NCBI RefSeq assembly: GCF_031010175.1
Contig: NZ_JAUAMB010000015.1
Coordinates: 51,111-115,110, forward strand
From: Halomonas sp. SpR1
GTDB lineage: Bacteria; Pseudomonadota; Gammaproteobacteria; Pseudomonadales; Halomonadaceae
DNA length: 64,000 bases
Direction of reading: 5' to 3'
Positions 29,732-37,475 of this stretch are shown piece by piece (positions within the stretch are counted from its first letter, which is position 1; every line of letters begins with the position of its first letter). A model generated the notes under the pieces. It had not been told where the DNA came from and ran no database searches. It saw nothing but the letters and a program-made list of their open reading frames with translations. The position numbers and the translations under genes are program-made.

Positions 29732-31030
29732 ATGCGGATTTGGGCCCTCGCCTGGCCAATCATTCTTTCCAATATCACCGTCCCGCTACTTGGTTTGGTG
29801 GACACCGCTGTGGTCGGGCACCTGCCCGACTCCCGCTACCTCGCGGGGGTTACCCTGGGTGCTACGCTGTTTAGCTTTCTTTACTGGGGGTTTGGCTTCT
29901 TGCGCATGGGCACCACGGGGCTGGTCGCCCAGGCCATGGGACGCGAGAGCGGCACTGATGTGCGCAACCTACTGGGGCAGTCACTGATCATCGCGCTGGT
30001 GATCGGCAGCCTGTTGATTGTGTTTGCCTCGCCACTGATTACGCTGGGTTTGTGGCTATTGGATGGCAGCGAGGTGGCCACCCACTTAGCCCGGGAGTAC
30101 GCCCATATCCGCCTCTGGTCTGCACCAGCGGTGCTCGCCAACTATGCCATTTTGGGCTGGTTTTTGGGCCAACAGAACTCCCGCGTCACACTGATGATTT
30201 TGCTGCTTACCAACAGCGTCAATATCGTGCTGGATTTATGGTTTGTGGTCGGACTAGGCATGACCAGCAACGGCGTGGCCTGGGCCAGCGTGATCGCTGA
30301 CTACAGCGCGCTGGCGTTCGGCAGCTACTTAGTGATGCGCCAGTTAGTGCGATTAGAGGGCCATTTTTTGCGCGAGCGTCTGTTGGCGATAACGGCCTAC
30401 AAAGCGCTGTTTAACGTTAATGCCAACCTATTTGTGCGCACCCTCGGGCTGCTGTTTGCCATGGCGTTCTTTACCGCCCAAGGCGCTCGCCAGGGCGATA
30501 CCGTACTTGCTGCCAACGCCGTACTATTGCAATTTATCATGCTCACCAGCTACGCCTTGGACGGCTTTGCCCACGCTGCCGAGTCACTGATTGGACGCGC
30601 TTTTGGCCGCAGTGATTGGCGAGACTTCGCCGCCACTGTGCGAGCCGCAGCACGTTTTTCATTCTGGACGGCAGGCGCTGCCGCCGTGTTGTTTGCGTTG
30701 GGCGGGAATGGCCTTATTGCACTACTCACCGGGCTTGAGGAGGTGCGCACAGTCGCAGCGCAGTACCTGCCCTGGATGGTGGTTATGCCGCTGATCGCCG
30801 TATGGAGCTATCTACTTGATGGGGTATTCATTGGCACCACCGCCGTGCGCGAAATGCGCAACAGTATTTTTATCGGCCTAGCCGCCTATCTGCCCGCCTG
30901 GTGGTTTAGCCAGGGACTGGGCAATCATGGGCTCTGGCTGGCATTTACGCTGTTTACCCTGGTTCGTTCGGCGGTACTGATTGTCTACTACTATTTTCTC
31001 TACCATCGCCGTTACCGCCTTACTCGCTAG
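29732..31030 (+). CDS. dinF: MATE-family efflux transporter, DinF-like
   Basis: Multidrug and toxin extrusion antiporter, 432 residues with twelve predicted helices. The N-terminus IWALAWPIILSNITVPLLGLVDTAVVG carries the conserved P-x-x-L-x-x-x-x-x-P and VDTAVVGHL motif of the DinF branch (residues shown in part). The second repeat has ALDGFAHAAESLIGRAFGRSD, the branch-typical D and E residues in the membrane. It begins five bases after the ferredoxin stop, so is very likely co-transcribed with it. The start at MRIW lacks a strong ribosome site of its own, consistent with coupling. Confidence 0.88.
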   Translation: MRIWALAWPIILSNITVPLLGLVDTAVVGHLPDSRYLAGVTLGATLFSFLYWGFGFLRMGTTGLVAQAMGRESGTDVRNLLGQSLIIALVIGSLLIVFASPLITLGLWLLDGSEVATHLAREYAHIRLWSAPAVLANYAILGWFLGQQNSRVTLMILLLTNSVNIVLDLWFVVGLGMTSNGVAWASVIADYSALAFGSYLVMRQLVRLEGHFLRERLLAITAYKALFNVNANLFVRTLGLLFAMAFFTAQGARQGDTVLAANAVLLQFIMLTSYALDGFAHAAESLIGRAFGRSDWRDFAATVRAAARFSFWTAGAAAVLFALGGNGLIALLTGLEEVRTVAAQYLPWMVVMPLIAVWSYLLDGVFIGTTAVREMRNSIFIGLAAYLPAWWFSQGLGNHGLWLAFTLFTLVRSAVLIVYYYFLYHRRYRLTR

Positions 31031-31199
31031 CGTTAAAACCACCACGCTTAGTAATAATGGCACTACCGTAAAATTAAGCGGCTAGCTTCAACGTGTAAAT
31101 TTCCGCTCTCACCCGTATATTAGCTATGTCGTTGCACTTCTTAGATATTTCCAAGACCTTGCTTAGCCACTTCCTAATAATGAATAAAGAGAGCACCCC

Positions 31200-32510
31200 A
31201 TGCTTAAAATGATCTCAAAACCGGCGGTAAAGCTGGTGGAGCGCTATCTCCCAGACCCGTATATTTTCGTTCTGCTGCTGACGTTAATTGCCTCGGTCGC
31301 TGCGATTGCCATTGAGCGCCAAACACCGCTGGCGGTGTTGCGTTTCTGGGGCGATGGCTTCTGGGGCTTGCTGACCTTCTCGATGCAGATGCTGCTGGTA
31401 CTGGTTACCGGTTTTATGCTGGCAAGCTCACCGCCGGTAAAACGCATTCTGCAGAAAATCGCCAGCACCGCTAAATCCCCCGGGGGCGCTATCATCCTAG
31501 TGACGCTTGTCTCATTAGCAGCCAGCTGGATTAACTGGGGGTTTGGCCTTGTGGTCGGCGCGCTATTTGCCAAAGAGCTGGCCCGCCTGATCCGCGTTGA
31601 CTACCGTCTATTAGTGGCCAGTGCTTACTCCGGCTTTGTGGTATGGCACGGCGGCTTGGCAGGCTCGATCCCGCTCACCATCGCTACCGAAGGGCACTTT
31701 TCTGCCGACCAGATTGGTGTCATTGGCACCGGCTCTACGATTTTTGCCTTCTTTAACCTCGCCATTGTGGCCTGCCTGTTTATCGCCATCCCGCTGGTAA
31801 ACCGTATGATGCTGCCGGATGAGAAGGATAGCGTCTACGTTGACCCCAACGTGCTGAATGATGAGCCAGAACCCGTTGGCCGCATTACGCGCCCGGCGGA
31901 GCGCCTGGAAAACAGTTTCACCCTCGCCCTACTGGTCGGTGTACCGGGGTTGCTGTTCTTGCTTGATCACTTTCTGCTAAGGGGTGGCGGCTTAAACCTT
32001 AACGTCGTTAACTTTATGTTCCTATTCCTGGCCATTGTGCTGCACCGCACGCCGCGTAATCTGCTCAATAGCCTGCAAGAAGCGATTAAAGGCGGCGCGG
32101 GGATTGTCATCCAATTCCCCTTTTACGCTGGCATCATGGCGATCATGGTTCAGTCTGGGCTAGCAGAGAGCATGTCCGAGTGGCTGGTCTCCTTTGCCAC
32201 CGCCTCGACACTGCCCTTCTGGTCGTTTATCAGCGCCGGGATTGTTAATCTGTTCGTTCCCTCCGGCGGTGGCCAGTGGGCGGTTCAGGCACCGGTAATG
32301 CTGCCAGCCGCAGAGGCGCTAGGCGCTGACATTTCGCGGGTAGCCATGGCGGTAGCCTGGGGCGATGCATGGACGAACCTGCTGCAGCCCTTCTGGGCGC
32401 TCCCGGTGCTCGCCATCGCAGGCCTAAAGGCGAAAGATATTATGGGCTTCTGCCTGATTCAGCTGTTTATCACCGGTATTATTATCTCCGTGGGCCTATT
32501 GTGGTTTTAA
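31200..32510 (+). CDS. atoE: Short-chain fatty acid transporter, AtoE family
   Basis: Membrane carrier for short-chain fatty acids such as acetoacetate or butyrate, 436 residues, about ten to twelve helices. SWINWGFGLVVGALFAKELAR and FVPSGGGQWAVQAPVMLPAA are the characteristic reentrant-type motifs of the AtoE/DcuC-like group. The gene has AGAGAG before the ATG and a 169-bp leader region with no coding sign. The next gene encodes an acyl-CoA thioesterase, and the two could act together in short-chain fatty acid use or export, though no ato CoA-transferase is adjacent. Confidence 0.9.
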   Translation: MLKMISKPAVKLVERYLPDPYIFVLLLTLIASVAAIAIERQTPLAVLRFWGDGFWGLLTFSMQMLLVLVTGFMLASSPPVKRILQKIASTAKSPGGAIILVTLVSLAASWINWGFGLVVGALFAKELARLIRVDYRLLVASAYSGFVVWHGGLAGSIPLTIATEGHFSADQIGVIGTGSTIFAFFNLAIVACLFIAIPLVNRMMLPDEKDSVYVDPNVLNDEPEPVGRITRPAERLENSFTLALLVGVPGLLFLLDHFLLRGGGLNLNVVNFMFLFLAIVLHRTPRNLLNSLQEAIKGGAGIVIQFPFYAGIMAIMVQSGLAESMSEWLVSFATASTLPFWSFISAGIVNLFVPSGGGQWAVQAPVMLPAAEALGADISRVAMAVAWGDAWTNLLQPFWALPVLAIAGLKAKDIMGFCLIQLFITGIIISVGLLWF

Positions 32511-32537
32511 TAACCGCGTAGTGCTAAATCAATAGCC

Positions 32538-32566
32538 AACGGCTGCCCTGCGGGAGGGGAGCCGTT
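32538..32566 (+). terminator. Weak hairpin after atoE
   Basis: AACGGCT/AGCCGTT stem with a 15-base loop lies between atoE and the thioesterase gene. No U-run follows, so it may be a partial terminator or an mRNA-stabilising structure. Confidence 0.35.
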
Positions 32567-32597
32567 AACCGGTTGCAAATAATCGCAGGAGCACCGT

Positions 32598-33125
32598 ATG
32601 ACAGACGCCGAAATCAGCGCCAACGCTGCCCTGCCTGGGCAGCACGAACTCTCCATGACCGTACTGATGACGCCCGATATGGCGAATTTCAGCGGTAAAG
32701 TGCATGGTGGAGCGATTCTTAAAAAGCTCGATGAGGTCGCTTTTGCCTGCGCCAGCCGTTATTCAGGCCACTATGTGGTGACCCTGTCGGTAGATCAGGT
32801 ACTGTTTAAACAGCCGATTCATGTCGGCGAGCTAGTCACCTTTTTAGCCAGCGTCAATCATGTTGGCCGCTCGTCAATGGAAGTGGGCATCAAGGTCGTG
32901 GCTGAAGATATTCGCAATAAGCTGATTCGCCATACCAACAGTTGTTACCTGACCATGGTAGCGGTAGATACTGACGGCAAACCCGCCAGTGTACCGCCGC
33001 TCAATCTGGCAACACCGCTGCAAAAACTGCGTTTTGAAAAGGCGGCACTGCGCAAAAAGTTACGCAAACAAGCAGAGAAAGAGGAGCTGCTAACCCAACA
33101 GCATCACCAGTCCCAGACCCATTAA
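32598..33125 (+). CDS. Acyl-CoA thioesterase (hotdog fold)
   Basis: Hydrolyses acyl-CoA to free acid and CoA; cytoplasmic hexamer of the YciA/BFIT type. 175 residues. MTPDMANFSGKVHGGAILKKLDEVAFACASRYSG (only its ends are motif-critical: MANFSGKVHGG and LDEVAF) contains the catalytic Asp in the hotdog helix, and VDQVLFKQPIHVGELV follows. The last 35 residues form a charged Lys/Glu/Gln-rich tail. CAGGAG lies upstream of ATG. Its neighbour atoE suggests a role with short-chain acids. Confidence 0.92.
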   Translation: MTDAEISANAALPGQHELSMTVLMTPDMANFSGKVHGGAILKKLDEVAFACASRYSGHYVVTLSVDQVLFKQPIHVGELVTFLASVNHVGRSSMEVGIKVVAEDIRNKLIRHTNSCYLTMVAVDTDGKPASVPPLNLATPLQKLRFEKAALRKKLRKQAEKEELLTQQHHQSQTH

Positions 33126-33149
33126 AAGCCCCCACCATAAGGAGTTCGT

Positions 33150-34154
33150 ATGCCCGCCAGGGAACGCTACCCGCACCTGCCGAGAGCGGTTGAATACGCC
33201 CATATTGGTTGGGATTTTTTCATTCTGACGCTGGTGGTGATAAACCTCACGCTGCTGCTGTTTGACTCACTGTTTCTGCTCGGCCCTATTAACCAGGGCA
33301 TCGCCAACCTGGCGCCCGGTTTTCACACTTTCTACGCTGAGGTGGTTCATAGCCGTTTCATCACTATTGACTTGGTATTCGTCAGCTTTTTTATCGCCGA
33401 TGTAATACTGGGCTGGACAATCGCCATTGCCGAACGGCGTTACCACCGCTGGTTTTTCTACCCCTTCATACACTGGTATGACGTGCTGGGCTGCATTCCT
33501 CTATCAGGCTTCCGCCTGCTGCGTATTTTACGCGTCGTATCGCTGCTCAACCGTCTCCATCGCCTGGGTCTTATTGATGTTACCCACTGGTACATCTACC
33601 AATTTGCAGCCAAGTATTACGACATTCTGCTTGAGGAACTTTCTGACCGTATCGCGCTTCGGCTACTGGGCAATGTGCAGCAGCAGATACGCGCCAGCGA
33701 TTCGCTGACCGAGCGCGTGATTGAACGTGTGATCATGCCGCGCAAAGCACAGCTGATTAATGAGATCGCTCAGCGGCTGGAGAGCACTATTGGCAAAGCC
33801 TACCAGCACAACCGCCAATCGATTATGGCAGCGATCAGTGAGTTAGTTAGTCGTACGCTACGGGAAAGCCCCGAGATTCAGCGCCTTAACCGCCTGCCCA
33901 TGGGGCAGCAGGCCACCAGTGCGATGAAAGCATCACTCAGCGGTGTTGCCCAGCGACTAGTCGATGAACTACTGCTAGGCATTCATTCAGATGAGTTTAG
34001 GCAACTGGTGGAGCGCACTGCCGACAGCGGTTTCGACACCTGGCTGAAGGTGGACGAAGGCAGCAACCGGGTCACCGAACAGGTGCTCTATGACGTTCTC
34101 GAAATGCTTAAAGATCAAGTGCGCCACCAGGACTGGAAAGACCGCTATAAGTAA
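33150..34154 (+). CDS. Voltage-sensor-like domain protein without pore, 334 aa
   Basis: Four membrane segments in the first 140 residues look like S1-S4 of a voltage-sensing domain. S1 is about 21-44. S2 is about 71-93, with acidic D74 and D84 facing the membrane. S3 is about 108-118, with D111. S4 is GFRLLRILRVVSLLNRLHRLG, where R122, R125 and R128 recur every third residue. No S5, selectivity filter (no TVGYGD-like motif) or S6 follows. Instead there is a 190-residue soluble, helical, charged region. Ion_trans-like proteins of this kind occur in gammaproteobacteria without known function. It could be a proton channel, a voltage-coupled scaffold or an enzyme partner; the C-terminal domain gives no clue. 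ATAAGGAG precedes ATG. Confidence 0.75.
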   Translation: MPARERYPHLPRAVEYAHIGWDFFILTLVVINLTLLLFDSLFLLGPINQGIANLAPGFHTFYAEVVHSRFITIDLVFVSFFIADVILGWTIAIAERRYHRWFFYPFIHWYDVLGCIPLSGFRLLRILRVVSLLNRLHRLGLIDVTHWYIYQFAAKYYDILLEELSDRIALRLLGNVQQQIRASDSLTERVIERVIMPRKAQLINEIAQRLESTIGKAYQHNRQSIMAAISELVSRTLRESPEIQRLNRLPMGQQATSAMKASLSGVAQRLVDELLLGIHSDEFRQLVERTADSGFDTWLKVDEGSNRVTEQVLYDVLEMLKDQVRHQDWKDRYK

Positions 34155-34155
34155 T

Positions 34156-35550
34156 TCACAAAGTGGCAGGGGCTAAAGGCCGCTCGGTTAGGCAGGCGGC
34201 AACGATACTCAATGCTTGAACGAGCTCGCTGCGATCCGCTGCGGCCCCAATACAGAGGCGAATGGCTTGGGGCGCCGGCGTGCTGCCCACACAGAAGGGC
34301 TCTGCACTGCTTACCTTAACGCCCCGCTGCAGTAGCCGCTCACACAGCTCTCCGGCCCGGCAATCCTCTGGTAGCGTCAACCAGACATTACTGCTGTGGG
34401 AACGCCCACTCAAGGTAAACCCTCGCAGCCATTCGGCAGCCAACTTCTGACGCTCCACCAGCTCCTGGGTCTGCCAGGTGAGTAGCTTTTCAGCCGCAGC
34501 CTGGTTAACCCAGTGGCAGACCACATCGACCATTAACGGCGGCACCATCCAACTCTGGGCGCGTAGGCCTGTCGCCAGCCGCTCGTGTAAGCTTTTAGGC
34601 GCGCGCAGCACGCCTATCCGCAGCCCGCCCGCGAGTACTTTAGCGGTACTAAACACAAACAGCGTGCGTTCCGGCGCAAGTTTATAAAGAGGCGTACCAC
34701 GCTGCTCAGCGGGCAGATATTGCACGCCATCTTCAATCAGCCAAATATCGTAGCGCCTCGCCAGCGCCACCAACCGTTCGCGCCGCGATTCGCTTAAACA
34801 TGCACCGGTGGGGTTGTTCTGCTCGGGGGTCAGGTATATAGCCCGAGGCGGCTGCCGGGCACACTGCGCCTCAAGCAGATCCATACGCATCCCCTCGCTG
34901 TCTTGGCCAATGCCTACCAACTTGAGATGGCCCTGCTGCGCTGCGCTGATGGCACCAGGATAGGTTAAGGCATCGGCAACCAGCAGCTCGCCTGGCCGCA
35001 GCAGGGTGCTAAGCGCCAGGCTAATGCCGTGCTGGCCTCCCTGGGTGATGAGCACTTCATCAGCCATCAGAGGCATGCCTAAGGTATTTAACCAGCTAGC
35101 CAGCACCTCGCGATGCTCACGACGGCCCTGGGCCCCTTGGTAGGTGACACCGCGCGCTAATGCTGCCCCGGATTGGCTTAAGGCGTGCAGCGCTTCGCTC
35201 AATAGCGTCTGCCGCAGCGGATGAGGCGGCGGCAGGCTAAGACTCAAATCAATTACCCCATCGGTGTCGTCGGCGGGAAACGTCAGGCTAACAGCGTTGT
35301 CTTGGCCTTGGCTCTTCACATAGGTACCACTACCCACCCGTGCCGACACCCAGCCATTGCGCTCCGCCTCAGCGTAACCTCGGGTTACCGTGCCAATGGT
35401 CACACCCAATGCATCCGCCAAGCGGCGCTGGGGTGGCAATCGCTCCCCAGGGAGTAGTTCTCCTGCCTGGATGGCAGCTTCAATGGCACTGGCAATAGCG
35501 CGGTAGCGTGAACCAGAAAACTCGGCTAGCGAAGGCACCCACATTGTCAT
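34156..35550 (-). CDS. MocR-family transcriptional regulator (GntR HTH + aminotransferase-like)
   Basis: 464 residues: N-terminal GntR winged HTH (about 14-78; LPPQRRLADALGVTIGTVTRGYAEAERNG contains the recognition helix, only QRRLADALGV being diagnostic), linker, then a fold-type I PLP domain (about 105-455). PEQNNPTGACL and FSTAKVLAGGLRIGVL carry the PLP-contact residues, including the Schiff-base Lys in STAK. Such regulators sense amines or amino acids through PLP. It is divergent from a LysE exporter and separated from it by two palindromes, so it very probably controls that gene and itself. No strong ribosome site is visible; an ATG two codons in is an alternative. Confidence 0.9.
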   Translation of the reverse strand: MTMWVPSLAEFSGSRYRAIASAIEAAIQAGELLPGERLPPQRRLADALGVTIGTVTRGYAEAERNGWVSARVGSGTYVKSQGQDNAVSLTFPADDTDGVIDLSLSLPPPHPLRQTLLSEALHALSQSGAALARGVTYQGAQGRREHREVLASWLNTLGMPLMADEVLITQGGQHGISLALSTLLRPGELLVADALTYPGAISAAQQGHLKLVGIGQDSEGMRMDLLEAQCARQPPRAIYLTPEQNNPTGACLSESRRERLVALARRYDIWLIEDGVQYLPAEQRGTPLYKLAPERTLFVFSTAKVLAGGLRIGVLRAPKSLHERLATGLRAQSWMVPPLMVDVVCHWVNQAAAEKLLTWQTQELVERQKLAAEWLRGFTLSGRSHSSNVWLTLPEDCRAGELCERLLQRGVKVSSAEPFCVGSTPAPQAIRLCIGAAADRSELVQALSIVAACLTERPLAPATL

Positions 35551-35559
35551 GGTGACAAT
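35543..35559. promoter_or_regulatory. Operator-like palindrome over the mocR start
   Basis: ATTGTCA-TGG-TGACAAT, perfect 7-bp arms covering the mocR start codon. The half site resembles that of the palindrome near the lysE start, so both could bind the same factor, most simply the MocR-type regulator. A third palindrome, TTGACGTCAA, lies at about 35567-35576. Confidence 0.5.
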
Positions 35560-35629
35560 AAAACCTTTGACGTCAATTTAATCCCCATTATGCTAACAAC
35601 AATCGCCTTAAAGCAATCCTCAAACCAAA

Positions 35630-35645
35630 ATTGTATGGATACAAT
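35630..35645. promoter_or_regulatory. Operator-like palindrome directly before the lysE-type gene
   Basis: ATTGTAT-GG-ATACAAT, perfect 7-bp arms ending three bases before ATG. TACAAT inside it (35640-35645) also resembles a -10 box, which would put the transcript start at or next to the start codon. Binding there would block the promoter. Confidence 0.55.
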
Positions 35646-35648
35646 AAA

Positions 35649-36254
35649 ATGAATAGCGAATGGGTAATTCTCGGTCCGGCCGCGCTCTATATGATGTCGA
35701 TGACGCTTACCCCTGGCCCCAATAACGTTATGCTCACCGCCTCTGGTGCCAACTTCGGCTTTAAGCGCACGCTGCCGCATATGTGGGGGATTTTGGGTGG
35801 CTGCTTTTTGCTGTTTGCGGGCATAGCACTGGGGCTGGGGGTGCTGTTCGAACGCTACCCGGCGATTCAAACCGCACTGCGCTGGGTCGGCAGCGCTTAT
35901 TTACTCTACTTGGCATGGAAAATCGCCAGCGCCCCGCCACCCAATCTTAAGGCGCAGGCCCATAGCGTACCCTTTACGTTCTGGCAGGCAGCGGCGTTTC
36001 AGTTCGCCAATCCGAAAGCGTGGGTAATGGGGCTAGCGTTAATGGCGGGCTTCCTGCCCGAAAGCGGCCAACCGATAGTCAACGCGCTGGTGCTTGCAGG
36101 CTTTGCGGAGCTGGTGGGGCTACCGTGCATCGCTTTGTGGGCCGCTTTTGGCAGTGCGATTGGGCAATGGATCAAAAGCGACGGCGCATGGCGGGCGTTC
36201 AATATTACGATGGGGATATTGACCGCCGCCTGCGTCGTTCTGATTTTAGGATGA
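35649..36254 (+). CDS. LysE/RhtB-family amino acid exporter
   Basis: Six-helix exporter of the RhtB (homoserine/threonine/cysteine-type) family, 201 residues. MTLTPGPNNVMLTASGANFGF is the family signature (shown in part, with LTPGPN at about 20-25), and QFANPKAWVMGLALMAGF is the second. The longest frame starts at a TTG 18 bases earlier, but ATG at 35649 gives the usual N-terminus. There is no ribosome site, and a -10-like TACAAT ends three bases before ATG, so the mRNA may be leaderless. Divergent from a MocR-type regulator that probably controls it. Confidence 0.9.
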   Translation: MNSEWVILGPAALYMMSMTLTPGPNNVMLTASGANFGFKRTLPHMWGILGGCFLLFAGIALGLGVLFERYPAIQTALRWVGSAYLLYLAWKIASAPPPNLKAQAHSVPFTFWQAAAFQFANPKAWVMGLALMAGFLPESGQPIVNALVLAGFAELVGLPCIALWAAFGSAIGQWIKSDGAWRAFNITMGILTAACVVLILG

Positions 36255-36261
36255 CAAAACG

Positions 36262-36633
36262 TTAGCCGCAGCGCAGGTCTTCAATCATATCCTGATCATC
36301 AAGATGCACATTCAAACGATCCGGGCGATGATCCATAGTGGCCATATCGCCAGGGCGCAGTACGCGCACTTGTCGCGCACCGCTATCGTTTTGTAACTGC
36401 GCGACGTTAGCCTCATCGAAGGGCTCGCCGATAGCTAATTGGATAGCGTCTAGATCACAGCTGGCAGCGAGCTCATTACTGGAGCCGTTCGCCCCTACCG
36501 TTGGCGGCGGTGGCGCTGCGTCTACGTCGTCGTTGGCAGGAGAAATCGGCATTTGCGAGTTAACACAGGCCGTTAACAGCAACGCACAGGCGCTAACAGC
36601 GGCAAACTTAACCAAAGACGTACAGGGCTCCAT
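36262..36633 (-). CDS. Lipoprotein with peptidase inhibitor I78 domain
   Basis: 123 residues; signal peptide with lipobox LLTAC (Cys about 22), then a Pro/Ala/Asn linker, then an I78-family domain (about 58-123) beginning SCDLDAIQLAIGEPF, with the inhibitor core PGDMATMDHRPDRLNVHLD and a terminal CG. The two Cys (in ASCD and LRCG) probably form a disulfide. The family inhibits serine proteases such as elastase or subtilisin; here it would be membrane-anchored in the periplasm or outer membrane. Convergent with lysE (7-bp gap). Confidence 0.87.
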   Translation of the reverse strand: MEPCTSLVKFAAVSACALLLTACVNSQMPISPANDDVDAAPPPPTVGANGSSNELAASCDLDAIQLAIGEPFDEANVAQLQNDSGARQVRVLRPGDMATMDHRPDRLNVHLDDQDMIEDLRCG

Positions 36634-36669
36634 CCTTGAATCTCCAAAAGGTAGGTTATGAGAGTAGTC

Positions 36670-36709
36670 TTTAAAACCCCACGGGCCAGGCGTTAGCCTA
36701 GCCCGTGGG
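36670..36709 (-). terminator. Terminator of the entericidin gene
   Basis: CCCACGGGC/GCCCGTGGG stem (36678-36709) with an inner GGC/GCC pair. On the minus strand it is followed by TTTTAA, so it ends the entericidin transcript. Confidence 0.8.
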
Positions 36710-36742
36710 ATATTTCTTACAGTAAAACGCTGTCTTGCCTAT

Positions 36743-36874
36743 TTATTCAGCTGCATCTTGAACGGCTTTACCACCCTCTTGCACATCTTGGCCAGCGCCA
36801 GAGATGGTATTACAACCCGTTAGAACACCCGCCGTCATCAGCAGCATAAAACTCATGGCCAATAATTTTTTCAT
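36743..36874 (-). CDS. ecnB: Entericidin-type small lipoprotein
   Basis: A 43-residue protein with AAGGAGAA before ATG and its own terminator. MKKLLAMSFMLLMTAGVLTG is the signal peptide and Cys21 the lipidation site. The mature part, CNTISGAGQDVQEGGKAVQD, matches the entericidin A/B pattern (CNT-x-x-G-x-G-x-D-x-x-x-G-G). In E. coli the pair forms an antidote/toxin of the stationary phase, EcnB promoting lysis; whether this single copy is toxic is unknown. It sits between an inhibitor lipoprotein and a HIT gene. Confidence 0.9.
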   Translation of the reverse strand: MKKLLAMSFMLLMTAGVLTGCNTISGAGQDVQEGGKAVQDAAE

Positions 36875-36908
36875 TTTCCGTTCTCCTTAACGAATCATTC
36901 AACATCGG

Positions 36909-36952
36909 GAAACTCCACTGGCAACGTAATTTGCCACTCGGGAGTTTTTTTA
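36909..36952 (+). terminator. Orphan plus-strand terminator upstream of the entericidin gene
   Basis: AAACTCC/GGAGTTT arms with inner GGCAA/TTGCC pairing, then seven T on the plus strand. No plus-strand gene lies between lysE (ending 36254) and this site, so it either ends antisense or read-through RNA or an unannotated small RNA. Confidence 0.6.
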
Positions 36953-37048
36953 GGGTAACAGCGTTTTGGCAATTACGCTCACTTTCCCTACTTCACTTCG
37001 CGGCGACTATACTAGCAATTACTGAAACCACTGTCTGGAGCCTAACAT

Positions 37049-37468
37049 TTGATCAATTTCGAGCTGGATGAACGTCTTGCCGCCGACACCTTACCCATCG
37101 CAGACTTGCCGCTAAGCCGCGTGCTGTTAATGAATGACGCGCGCTATCCGTGGGTGATTCTAGTACCGCGCCACGCTTCTATTAGCGAAGTATTCGAGCT
37201 TTCTGCCGACGACCAGCAGCAGCTTTGGCGTGAAGCCACTCAGCTAGGCGATGCAATGAAAACAGCCCTGGGGGGAGACAAAGTCAATATTGCGTCGCTA
37301 GGCAATGTAGTTAGCCAACTGCATGTGCACGTGGTGCTTAGGCGCCACAGCGATGCCACCTGGCCTGCCCCCGTATGGGGCAATGGCTCACCCGAACCCT
37401 ACGATTTGGATGGCCAAGCGCAGTTACGGGATCAGCTGCTGGCACTTATCCATGGCCTGGATGTTTAG
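37049..37468 (+). CDS. HIT-family nucleotide-binding protein
   Basis: Histidine-triad hydrolase/transferase superfamily, 139 residues. The triad motif is QLHVHVVLRR (H-x-H-x-H reduced to H-V-H-V-V, the second-branch pattern), preceded by PWVILVPRHASISEVFELS. Typical substrates are nucleotide phosphoramidates or dinucleotides. TTG start with TGGAG eight bases upstream. It is convergent with the NicO gene, 7 bp apart. Confidence 0.87.
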   Translation: MINFELDERLAADTLPIADLPLSRVLLMNDARYPWVILVPRHASISEVFELSADDQQQLWREATQLGDAMKTALGGDKVNIASLGNVVSQLHVHVVLRRHSDATWPAPVWGNGSPEPYDLDGQAQLRDQLLALIHGLDV

Positions 37469-37475
37469 CCTACCG

